Shown here: in pieces, positions 1 to 9,621 of the stretch
Layout: the number at the start of each line of letters is the position of its first letter
How positions within the stretch are numbered: the stretch's first letter is position 1
Assembly: GCF_030272615.1 (NCBI RefSeq)
Contig: NC_081415.1
Span: 367,768,667-367,828,666, forward strand
Length of the DNA: 60,000 nucleotides
Direction of reading: 5' to 3'
From: Cryptomeria japonica
Lineage: Eukaryota; Streptophyta; Pinopsida; Cupressales; Cupressaceae
Notes under the pieces: model-generated
Seen by the model: only the letters and a program-made list of their open reading frames with translations
Told to the model about the DNA's origin: nothing
The model's database searches: none
Program-made: the position numbers and the translations under genes

Positions 1-890
1 ACATCATGGAATGTGACAAGATTCTTTAAAGAACTTAGACATTCCACCTTAAATGAAACCTAATAATATGGTTTTCTTTGATTGACTCCATCAGGACACC
101 CAAAGCTCAAATTGTATTCATAGAAGATGAGTTGCCTTCTCATAATGTCCTACACCAATATGATCCTCTTATGATTGGTGTTCTTATCAATGATAATTCT
201 ATAAGAAAAACGTTTGTGGACAATGGATCTAGCCTTAATATTTGTAGCATGGACTTATTGTATAAGATTAAGATGGATCCTTCTTCTATTCAACCTGAAT
301 CTCTTACTATCCATGGCTTTGATAATATTTCTAAACAATCTTTAGGCATTATAATATTGCCTATTAAGGTGGGACCTATTATTTTATATACACTTATTCA
401 TGTCATGCCTGATAAGATAACCTACGATATTCTATTAGGATGACCTTGTCTTCATAGTATACAAGTTGTCCCTTCTACTCTTTGTCATAGCATCAAATTC
501 ATTTAGAACAATAAGATGTATACTTTGTTTGTTGATACCAATTTACGAGCTCCGTTGCAAACATCATCTTCTAAATCTTGTTCAACTACTTCCAATTCTT
601 CTCCAAGCACTCCTACATCTTCAAGTATCCTTACTTCTTTGAGTTCTCTTGATTCTTCCTATACTCACATTGAATAACCATATCCTCCTAGAGATACCTT
701 TTCACCAAAACAAGTTCTCTTGGAAGATGATTGGGGGTCCTTATATTTTACACCTACCTTTGTAGAAGAATATAAAGTCTCTCCAAGAGAGCCTTAGACT
801 AAAAGGGAAGATGATATGGTGCAAACTAAAAATAAACCCACTTTATCTAAACAACTAAGTAACAATTTTGTGGTTTCTTCCAATTCAAAC
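1..890 (+). pseudogene. G1: Ty3/Gypsy polyprotein remnant with retropepsin-like protease
   Basis: The open stretch 78-443 reads as a retroviral-type aspartic protease of a plant Ty3/Gypsy element. The active-site segment is FVDNGSSLNIC and the C-terminal flap-side motif is YDILLG. The family normally continues as GRPW; here a TGA at 441-443 follows the G, explained by CGA to TGA. The same frame continues with a Ser-rich linker and further stops to about 890, where the PMD element interrupts it; the reading resumes at 13388. In the complete family this domain cleaves Gag-Pol and is followed by RT and integrase, which are absent here. The true N-terminus lies left of the window. I am confident of the protease and Gypsy calls, less so of the lineage. 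Confidence 0.8.
886..890. repeat. Target-site duplication, left copy (CAAAC)
   Basis: CAAAC directly precedes the left LTR and is repeated exactly at 13383-13387 after the right LTR, as left by an integrase-mediated insertion. Confidence 0.93.
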
Positions 891-2419
891 TGTAGTGTAG
901 AAATTAGGATTTATCAAAAGATAAATAGATCAATCAAAACACTAGATATGATAGCTTAATCAAAGGAATACTCATGGAAATGAACCTAATTCTAAAGCAC
1001 ATTCAATGAAGGTATGAAAATGAAGCATTCAAAAGAAAACATTAAGCAAACCAGATCCAAGATTGAATACTCCTTCCATGCGGCTCCATTGTTGTTCTTT
1101 CCTCTTCAATAATTTTGTGGATCTCACCTACAAGTGCCCACACAATTGAAAGCAAAAAGGCTCAAGAGTACTAGAAACGAAGGTTTGGTAAAAATTCGAG
1201 ATTCATGAAGGAATTGATTGAAGAAAACATCCAATTTATAGAAGAATTGGATAAATGAGCAAATTAGTATGAAAGAGATTTGAATAGAAATTCAAATCAA
1301 TAATAGCAAAATTATGACATATCCATGACAAATTGCTATGCAAGGCTTATGACAATTCATGACAAATTTCTATGTCAAGAATTTATGACATTTTATGACA
1401 AATTCATGACAAATTCTATGACACATTTCTATGTCAAGAATTTTATGACAATTTATGACATTTTATGACAAATTTCTATGTCATTGCCATAAATTTAGGA
1501 AAGAAATAGGAGAAAATTGAATTTAAGAATTAAGAAATTAGGAAATTAGAAAATAATGAAAATAGGAAATTAGAAATTGAAAGAAATTAGAAATTAGGAT
1601 TTAGTGAATTAATTAATAATTTTTCATTTATTAATCAATTCACAAAGAGGAATAATTAGACAATTAAATGAAGATTTAATTGTAATAAGGAAACTTAGGA
1701 TAAATAAGTAATTTATTTAATCCTAAAGGAAGAAATGACAAATTAGGTTAAATGATTGAATCATGAAACCCTAGAAGACGAATTAGAAATGCGAGGATGA
1801 TAATTAGGTCTATAATTGACTTGATCATGTTTTGATTTGATAAATGACCAATGCGACAAAATGATTTGATTGATAGATGCGCCAATTGAGACAAATAACG
1901 ATCGATGACAAATCGGTTGAAAAATGACAAAATTGACAAAATAGATTGCAAGATGACAAGATTAGACATGACCACGATCGATGACAAATCGATCGCAAAA
2001 TGACAAGATTGAAGGATTGATGATAAATCGACAAGATTGATAAACCGATCGCCAAATGATAAGATTGAAAACAGGACAAAACCCTAATTAGGATTGACGA
2101 TGTCCAAAATGATAAGATTGATAGGAGGACAAAACCCTAATTAGGATTGACGATGTCCAAAATGATGACAAATGAATACGCACATTGATGCGACAGGGTA
2201 AAATCGATCAAAATCATGACTGAATATTGTTGTCGACAAGATCAAATTCAAGGATGAGATGATTGAAGAATATAGAAGAATGACTCGATGTTCGCAAATG
2301 ATAAAGACCAAGTGCGTGACATAGGAGAAATGTTAATGCGATGCAAAAACCTAAAATGAGGCAATGCGCAAATGTTAAAGTATGACCTTGCAAGCGTTGA
2401 CCATTTTTGGGTGTCTACA
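891..2419 (-). repeat. PMD element 3' LTR (left copy)
   Basis: A 1529-bp LTR that is near identical to 11854-13382. It is AT-rich and full of TGACA/ATGACAAAT short repeats (about 1280-1490). It contains a 53-bp tandem duplication whose copies begin at 2073 and 2126, present in both LTRs. ORFs in it (for example minus 1748-1987) are repeated in the other LTR and look like chance frames. Confidence 0.95.
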
Positions 2420-2436
2420 TTTTGCCCCTCTTTGAG
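2420..2436 (-). other. Polypurine tract of the PMD element
   Basis: Read on the minus strand, CTCAAAGAGGGGCAAAA abuts the LTR start TGTAGACACC. This is the usual plus-strand primer arrangement of plant Ty3-type elements and fixes the element on the minus strand. Confidence 0.85.
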
Positions 2437-2812
2437 ACAATGCGATTTTAAGCGTTGTTTCAAAGAACAATAACGAAATGCCCCAGACAATAATAATGAC
2501 ATATGAAAATGCCCCAGACAATAACAATGACATATGCATGCCCCCTCGAGGAATTGGCCGGAAACATGCGGAAAAGAGGCCAATTGATCGATAAAAATGA
2601 CAGGATCGAACGGACTGACAATCGAAGATCGGATGCATGACAGACAAGCAATGTAAGGTGCACAAGACCGCGACCAACATAAGATGGAGAAGACGTACAT
2701 CCATCTATGCAATGACAAAGAGCTATAAATGGGACCAAGAGGGTGAAAATGACTCAGTTGCATTAGCTAAAGAGGAGGATTTGTTGCTCTGGACAAGGAC
2801 ACTTGCAGACAG

Positions 2813-3706
2813 ATGGCGAACATTCCAACGGCGGATCACCTTGGAGAACGTGTACGCACATTCAGACGACCGGAGGACGCAGGAGCAGCGGTATGTATCT
2901 CGAAAACCCATGTTTTGAATTTCATGAATTTCGATGGCTTACGGGACATTGCGGGGCCCACAGGGGATACCAAAATGGTCTCTTGTGCTTGTGTAGGCTA
3001 AACCTGCGCTTGTGTAAGGAGTTCTGCGCTTGTGTAGGAAGACACAAGCGCAATTCATCTAACACAGGCGCAGCTTCTCAAACACAGGCGCAAGTTGGCA
3101 TAAAATCCTTAGTTTTGACTTGAAATTGCATGCAAATGACCTGACAGGGGGTGGGAAGGATAGGATAGGGTAATGTGGATGAAAAACACCCTGATTTGAT
3201 CATGAAAATGAAGACATGCAACCCGTAGGAACAAACCCTAAAACTGACAAAATGATGCCCCGATTGTGATGCAGAGTCGACAATATCCATTGATCGCACG
3301 GGAGAATCGACCGGACTGTTTCATGCTTCGACATAGACTCAGGAGTACAGAAAGAGACACATTAGCTGGACTGGGATTGTATTACATCACATATATGCCT
3401 GAGATTAGGGCAAACACAGGATTGCTTACCGCATTGGCAGAGCGATGGCATTCAGAGACTTCCTCATTCCATTTGGCGACTGGTGAGGCGACAGTGACAT
3501 TAGAGGATGTATGGCGCATCCTCCGCATTCCGATACATGGGGAGATGAGAGAGTACGACCCAGTGACAGGGAGAGACGCGTTATGTAGACTGTTGGAGTG
3601 TGACGCAGAGGATCTAGACATTGTCGAGAGGGAGATTCGGTGGGAGACTATGGCGGCCGAGTATGAGCAGCGATGTGTGGTGAGGACGATGAGGAGCCAG
3701 ACTTAG
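2813..3706 (+). CDS. Plant mobile domain (PMD) protein, antisense within the retrotransposon; probably two exons
   Basis: The uninterrupted stretch from ATG 3269 to 3706 is a PMD N-terminal region. It includes LGLYYITYMPEIRANTGLL, then ALAERWHSETSSFHL and VTLEDVWRILRIPIHG, the residue pattern of PMD proteins such as Arabidopsis MAIN and MAIL1. A better start may be ATG 2813. It reads 26 codons to a phase-0 donor (GCG|GTATGT at 2890/2891) and can be joined to the acceptor TGCAG|AGT at 3274/3275 in frame, with a branch-like CTGAC at 3244-3248. PMD proteins are nuclear factors tied to silencing and are also carried by MULE and Gypsy elements. This copy is short: after the first PMD third the frame breaks at about 3673-3706 and the usual C-terminal part of the domain is missing. 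It runs opposite to the element's genomic RNA. Confidence 0.75.
2891..3274 (+). other. Predicted GT-AG intron of the PMD gene
   Basis: The donor is GTATGT at 2891 and the acceptor TGCAG ends at 3274. Removing these 384 bases joins two reading frames in phase without a stop. The intron holds the inverted motif array at 2984-3092. The pyrimidine tract before the acceptor is weak, so this stays a prediction; translation could instead start at ATG 3269 with no splicing. Confidence 0.5.
2984..3092. repeat. Inverted array of an 11-bp motif with ~20-bp spacing (left array)
   Basis: Three copies of TGCGCTTGTGT type start at 2984, 3005 and 3025. Three copies of the reverse complement, ACACARGCGCA, start at 3042, 3062 and 3082. 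Steps are 21, 20, 17 (across the centre), 20 and 20. The inner pair (3025-3035 and 3042-3052) is an exact 11-bp stem with a 6-base loop. The same motif recurs at 11615-11727. Confidence 0.9.
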
Positions 3707-4212
3707 CGGATCAGGAGACTTTGCAGGATATTTCCATAGAGCCAGAGACAGCTAGGACAGAGGAGATAGACATGTACAGGGCTACCATAGCGAGCCAGCA
3801 GGATTATATTGCAACATTGGAGAGACAACATGAGCAGTTCAAAGCGGAGATAGCCAGATTCACAGAGGCTCGGGATACAGCCATAGCTCAGGCACAGCGA
3901 GAGGGACAGAGAGTCACTGAGTTCATTGGGTCGATCAGGGATGCCAGTGCACGAGAGATGGCACAGATGCTGGTAGAGACCGGCGAGGAGAGACTGTACT
4001 GGAGGACACTATATGAGGGTGCCGTTCCACCGGAGCGGAGAGCACCTTCATATCGGGCACGATCGAGGACAGAGAGCAGGTCACGCTCTCGGAGGTCATT
4101 GAGCAGCATAGGAGGGAGTGGACCGATGAGACCACCGCAGCCAGGACCAGGACCAGGTACATCATCTACGAGGCATGGCAGGGATGAGGAGGACAGAGGG
4201 AGCACCCAGTGA
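3673..4212 (+). CDS. Continuation of the PMD gene: coiled-coil and Arg/Ser-rich C-terminal part
   Basis: This 179-codon frame overlaps the end of the PMD frame (+2 shift) and probably encodes the C-terminal part of the same protein after a deletion or frameshift. It opens acidic (GEDDEEPD), continues with a Glu/Gln/Arg-rich predicted coiled coil at about residues 30-115, then an Arg/Ser segment (RARSRTESRSRSRRSLSS) and a Pro/Gly-rich tail. Arg/Ser tails suggest a nuclear protein, but that is inference. Compared with the AT-rich LTRs the whole PMD gene is GC-rich. A separate small protein starting at ATG 3673 is possible but less likely. Confidence 0.55.
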   Translation: MCGEDDEEPDLADQETLQDISIEPETARTEEIDMYRATIASQQDYIATLERQHEQFKAEIARFTEARDTAIAQAQREGQRVTEFIGSIRDASAREMAQMLVETGEERLYWRTLYEGAVPPERRAPSYRARSRTESRSRSRRSLSSIGGSGPMRPPQPGPGPGTSSTRHGRDEEDRGSTQ

Positions 4213-5319
4213 CAGAGGCACGTGCTCCGTATGACAGACAGTGGACGTTATGTAGTTTGACATTATGTAGTCAGCCTGCGGGCCATACTTAGGACAGACA
4301 GTCCGATTTTGTACTCCTACATTATTATGATATGTGATATGATATGCATCGATATGATGGATGCAATATGTTATGACTTATGGTTTTTTTTTTGCATGTA
4401 TGGATGACTTATGCACTGGTTTATGAACATGTATGGATGCATTTTTATGTATTTTGGATGTATGTATGAAATGAAATGGATAAAATGCTTGATGTAATAT
4501 GTGATGGAATGCAAATGTACTAACCAAATGGATGCAGGACACAATATGTGTGTGGATATCGGAGCACTAGACCGAACTGACTATCCAATCGGACGAAAGA
4601 AGTGTTAGTAAGAAGAAATGAGATAGAAGACAGTTAGAGATGATGAAAACTTGCTTTCAGTAATGCACTTTGTAGGTGAGAACCTTTATTTTTATTTAGC
4701 AAAATGGATGCATAGCATCATGGCATTGAAGGCGAGAGCTGAAATGCAACCCGATTTGCAAAAGACAGACACATCATAGACAAACGACAATCACAATAAA
4801 AAAAGAAAAGGATCATGAACCATCTCGGTCACTCTAAATCACTCGGTGACATCATCGAGCAACATAGGAACATGATCGAAGCCAAAGATAAATCAATAAA
4901 AAGATAAGACTCACAAATTCAAGCAAATCAAACAAACATCTTGATCTTTATTGTCAAAAGTTGAACGTGCTGATAGGACGATCATGCTGGCTGGTTTCAG
5001 GAAATGTGGTACCCCGTCTAAGACAGGACACAGTCTGGTTTCGAGTATACCACACCCTGTATAAGACCCATGATAATGTGACAAAGACAAATGATTTTGA
5101 TGCTGATATTCGATTGATAAGACAATTTGGATCAGTTTGAATGCTTGGTTTGAGTTGAAAAAGTTCATCTGTTAATGCGTGATTTCAGTTAAAGCACAAT
5201 GTTTGATTGCAAATTGTTGGACGTATACGCAGTGAGCTGTCGATGCACAAAGGGAATAATTTATTGCAGAATGTTTGTTTTGTTTTTGAAGTTTTACAAT
5301 TTTTTTGTGTTTTCAATTT

Positions 5320-5815
5320 TTTCAGGACTTTATATGATTTTTATGAATTTTGTTGATGACATTTTTCAATTTTTTTAAGATTTTTTTTGGAATTTTTTCA
5401 GGACTTTTAAAGATTTTTTTTGGAATTTTTTCAGGACTTTTTAAGATTTTTTTTGGAATTTTTTCAGGACTTTTTAAGATTTTTTTGGAATTTTTTCAGG
5501 ACTTTTTAAGATTTTTTTTGGAATTTTTTTTCAGGACTTTTTAAGATTTTTTTTGGAATTTTTTTTCAGGACTTTTTAAGATTTTTTTTTTTTTTGACTG
5601 TTTTCAGGACATTATTTGATTTTTTTTGAATTATTTCAGGACTTTTTTCAATTTTTATGACTTTCTTTTTAGGACTTTTTTCAATTTTTATGACTTTCTT
5701 TTTAGGACTTTTTTCAATTTTTATGACTTTTTTTTTCAAGACTTTTTTCGATTTTTATGACTTTCTTCAGGACATTATTTCGATTTTTATGACTTTTTTC
5801 AAATTTTTGCCCCCA
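5320..5815. repeat. T-rich tandem repeat (unit about 33-35 bp)
   Basis: About ten or more imperfect units built on AGGACTTTTTAAGATTTTTT followed by TTGGAATTTTTTC. Unit spacing is about 33-35 bases and the units degenerate to the right. On the element's sense strand it is an A-rich tract. The ORFs at 5350-5544 and 5657-5851 only reflect the repeat (Phe-rich) and are not genes. Confidence 0.85.
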
Positions 5816-6496
5816 ATGTCTAGCAAGGCAAGGAATATGACAAGTGAATAAATAGGCTTGCTGAAATGTTGGTGGATAGAGGGAAGACAAAGGCCTTTTA
5901 TTATGGAGACAATATGGATGCAATTTCCAAGAGCTATTGCATGATGGGACCAGAGAATGGATATGACAATGTAAAGCAGTAACATGGCATGAGGGACATG
6001 TCAAGAGGTTTTTGAAAAACATGTTTAAATTTTTGTGTCCTTATGTCAAATCAAGATCGAGGAATGAAAAAGAGTGTTTGGATAGTGATAAGATATGGAT
6101 AGGATAAGCAAGATCAAGAATGGATAAGGGACATGGACTGAAGGTCGGGATTGGCTATGGGATAATGGTAAAAAGTTGCAATAAGACAGGGAATATGGAT
6201 GAAAGGTTGTAATAAGCAAATGGATAAATGACCAAAAGCTATGATAGACTGAAAGCTGCAAACAAGATGCATGATGCTCATGAAGATCGTCAGCCTTGTC
6301 AAGATCAAAGGTGGAAAGGGAAACTGGACATGAGGGACAACAGGATATGAAGGGTAATGATGTGATAGGATAGTGAAGGGCAATAGGATATGAAGGATAA
6401 TGACATGGTATGATAGGATAATGGAAGGGCAATAGGATATGAAGGAGGAAACCTGCCCCCAAGTGTGGTGTGCAAGAAGTTCATAAATTACGCATG

Positions 6497-6561
6497 ACGC
6501 CTGTTTGCCAGGTTTTCATCACGGTACTTGCCCAAGGCGCCTGTTTGCCAGGTTTTCACCA
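6497..6561. repeat. Two direct copies of a 25-bp motif, 40 bp apart
   Basis: CGCCTGTTTGCCAGGTTTTC occurs at 6498-6517 and again at 6538-6557. The first half, CGCCTGTTTG, resembles the TGCGCCTGTGT motif of the two arrays. Confidence 0.7.
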
Positions 6562-6798
6562 GTGAACGAATTATTTTTCTTTATTTATTTTTTTTCTTTT
6601 CTTTTTTTTTTTTCAATTTTTTTTTTTGTTTTGCATTTTTACTTTTTCAATAGATGATAGACACATGATAGGGGATGGAAGAAGGTCTCAAGCATCTTTT
6701 TTTTTGTTTGGATAGTAGCCTTGAAAAGAATGGACCATGACCTTTAAAAGTATGCTCAAAGACGTTGGTAGGATAAGGACATGGAAAATGAGATGAAA

Positions 6799-9621
6799 CT
6801 AAGGCAAGGATTTATGCAAAGGATGGATCAAAGGGATGGAAGGATGGAAAATATGCATTGGATAATAGGTAGGGTATTGGAAGAATTGGGCTTGAGTGGA
6901 TGGAAATGAAGGCAAGATCGACATTGGCACACACCTTGAGGGGTGATGGACTGATGGAGGACAAGTGTATTTTGGATATTGAGATTTTGATGGAGGAAAG
7001 GCTATGGATTTTGGGACATAAAGGCCCAAAATGGAAGAAGAAGGTGATGGAGGAACAAATTTGAGAGGTTGGGATGGAGGAATGGCAATTTTAGATGCCA
7101 AGTTTGATGTTTCTCTTTGTGCTTCAAGGAGCTTCTTGGGGATCCACATGGTTTTTGATTTTTTATGCTTTTGTGGTTCCTTGGAGTGCATTGCTTGCAC
7201 AAGGGATTTAGGAACCCATATATATTTTGACTTTTCTTTATTTTGCTCAGTGGGCCTTTGTGGCCTTTTGGATATTTCTTTTTCTTTATAGATCAAATTG
7301 TTCTTTGTTTTGACATGTCGATTATATTGGACATGTTGATCCTTGAATACATGTGGATTTCGAGACTTATAACTTTTATACTTGGCATCCAAATTGCTTG
7401 GAAGAGGGAATGAATGTTGGTGTGGATGGGAATGATATGGAGGCATGTGGGATGGATGGAAGGTTCTCCAAGATGTGTGCCTTTGCTGATGTTGCATAGG
7501 AGATGGAGGGATATAGGGACCTAGAATGGATGGAAGCGATGATGGGGAAGGTGGACATTTGGATTTTGACTTTGAAGGGATACCAACGCCTTGAGTGTGA
7601 GCTCTATAGCCATGACCATTAAGATCTTCTTTGATATGAAGGGATGCTTGCTTATGGAGGTCTACTCCTTTGCCTTTATCAATATTTTGACTAATAGGAT
7701 ACTCTTTTCTTTGGGAAGAAGACGCTAGTCCATTATGAGGTGGAGGTGATATGATGGAAATGATGAGATCATAAAGTGGATCAGATTGCACCAAAGTGGA
7801 AGAACCCATTATGCATGTCGAGGGTTCATGAAGATCTTGCACTGACACATTAGATTCATGAGGGGTATCAGGATCATGAGGGGGACTAGGTTCAATGATA
7901 GGCACTTCAAGAGATGGAATGGGAGAAATAATGGGATCATCAAAAGAAATGTGATCTTGGAGTGTATATGCTAGATCAGGACAAGGAGATGGAGGAACAA
8001 GTGGATCTTTTGGAGGATCTGAAGGAATGATTTGATCTTGACAAGGAGGAAGATCATTGGAATCTTCTTTAAAGGTGCTTTGCTCTTGACTTTCAATGGG
8101 ATCATCGGAAAGGATGGAAGGGATATCATGGTCTTTCTGAGGAAGTGGAATGTCAATGGGATTTGAAAGGACATTTTGCTCATTAAATGGAATGGGATCC
8201 TTTGGGATTGGATGGACTAGGATATCTTGATCTTGCTCGAGGAATGGAGTGTCACTAAGGCTTTGGATAGGATGGACAAGAATAGGGGAATCATCGTGAG
8301 TGTCTAGGAACATGGGGTCCTGGTCAACAATTGGATGGGATGATAAGGTTTCAAGATCTTGATCTTGATTTACTTTAGGACTCATTTCTTCATGCTCTAA
8401 ATTATCCTCTTGACATGAGGTTGGACTTTGGATATGCATGGAGGATTCTGACAAGGGATCAATGTTTTGGGATGAAGGAAATGCACTTTGAACATTTGTG
8501 ATGGATTCTTGCAAGGAATCAATGCTTAAATATGAGGAAGAGGGACTTCGAATGGGGTCCTCTAAAACAGGTAATGGCAATAAAGTGCATGGTGGCATTG
8601 GGTCTTGTATTTCTGAAACATGACAAGGATGTGCATCACAAATTGGATTATCTTGGCAATCAATTATGGATAGCTCTTGGATAATTGCAGCCTTGGGTGT
8701 ATTATTTAATGAGGACAATATGGAAGGTTCTTGTGAAACTTTTAAAGGTGTAGGGATAGATGCCACTAGAGAGTCAATTTGTTTATGGGGGGATGAGGCA
8801 TTGCTAGACATAAGTGTATTATCTTGATCTTCCTCAGAGAACTCACCTGGTAATTTCCTTAAGAGCATTGCAATAAAGCCACCTTTCTTTCGAGGTTTTG
8901 ACATAGTTGTATTTGGAATTTGAACTTGTTTGGAAAGGAGTTGGTCTTGGTTTGATGTCATGTTTTGATTTTGGGCTTGGTTCAATTGCTCTGACATGTT
9001 TGAAACTTGGGTTGGTGTGTGCTGCAACCTTTGTTTTTGAATGTTTGGTGGTGGTTGTTGACATTGATATGTTGGTTGAACTTTTTGATATTCCCCCATT
9101 GGTTGAACCATTTGTTGACATTTTATAGTGGGTTGGACATATTGTTGAAATTGGACCATTGATTGTGTTGGTTGAAAATCTGATTGATAGTAAACATCTT
9201 CTTGTTCTTTTTGTGAAGGCACATAATATTGAAATTGATGTTGTCTCTTTTCTTGAAATTGTTTCATCATCTCTATTTGGGAGAGGAGAGCTGGTATGTC
9301 TGATCGTTCAAGAAGAGATCTTACATCAATTGGCTCAATATTTGGATTTCGACCTGGAAATTTTTGAAACATTTTGGACATTTGTGATCTATTCTTCTAA
9401 ATGTTTTTCACTCTTTGTTCCAAAATCTCTTTTTCTTGAGCTAGTTTCTCCTCAAGTTTTTGTATTTGGAGATTTACATCATCATGATAAGTTTGATCGA
9501 TATTGCCTTGTTGTTGGGTTAGATATAATTGTGATTGCATTGTCGGTTGATATGTCAAACTTTGTTGCATCATTGGTGCTTGGAACCTTGTTTCAATAGA
9601 CATGTCACTATGCAAATGCAA
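6799..9621 (-). CDS. Large Pro/Gln/Ser-rich protein of unknown function, possible Gag-like ORF of the PMD element
   Basis: A minus-strand frame of 860 codons from ATG 9381 is open to 6799. Upstream in the same frame, ATG 9621 starts 74 more codons ending in one TAG at 9397-9399 (CAG to TAG would explain it), so the intact protein was probably about 940 residues. The N-terminus is Gln-rich with a short predicted coiled coil (KLEEKLAQEKEILEQRVKN). Next is an IEMMKQFQEKR segment, a long acidic Asp-Pro-rich middle, and a basic C-terminal part with two related units, KYIWVPKSLVQA and KTMWIPKKLLEA. I see no zinc knuckle, protease or RT. It lies where gag would be in the element's sense orientation. 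The long open frame in a young copy suggests it was a working protein; its function is unknown. Confidence 0.6.

Larger units (their letters stand above)
4213..6798. other. Non-coding spacer between the PMD gene and the sense ORF
   Basis: No supportable gene. It holds ATG-rich sequence downstream of the PMD stop, the T-rich tandem repeat at 5320-5815, GATA/ATGG-rich sequence at 6050-6460, two 40-bp-spaced repeats at 6497-6561, and a T-rich run at 6572-6640. Short minus-strand frames here are low-complexity. Confidence 0.6.

Noticed and set aside
2072-2145. CCCTAA-like words resembling plant telomere repeat
   Set aside because: Only isolated single units (AAACCCTAA) within an LTR duplication; no tandem CCCTAAA array.
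1748-2763. Several minus-strand ORFs in and next to the left PMD element LTR (79-171 codons)
   Set aside because: Two of them recur identically in the other LTR (12711-13042), consist of repeat-derived Ser/Ile/Leu sequence and lie opposite the start of the PMD gene region or in LTR repeats.
2984-3092. Regularly spaced repeats could suggest a CRISPR-like array
   Set aside because: Repeats are 11 bp, spacers about 9 bp, orientation inverts at the centre, and the setting is a plant retrotransposon; no cas genes.
5350-5851. Phe-rich ORFs of 64 codons that look like membrane peptides
   Set aside because: They are translations of the T-rich tandem repeat.
9159-9599. Plus-strand ORF of 146 codons
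   Set aside because: It lies opposite the N-terminal part of the large minus-strand ORF and is rich in Leu/Val/Phe, as expected for the complement of a Gln/Lys-rich frame.
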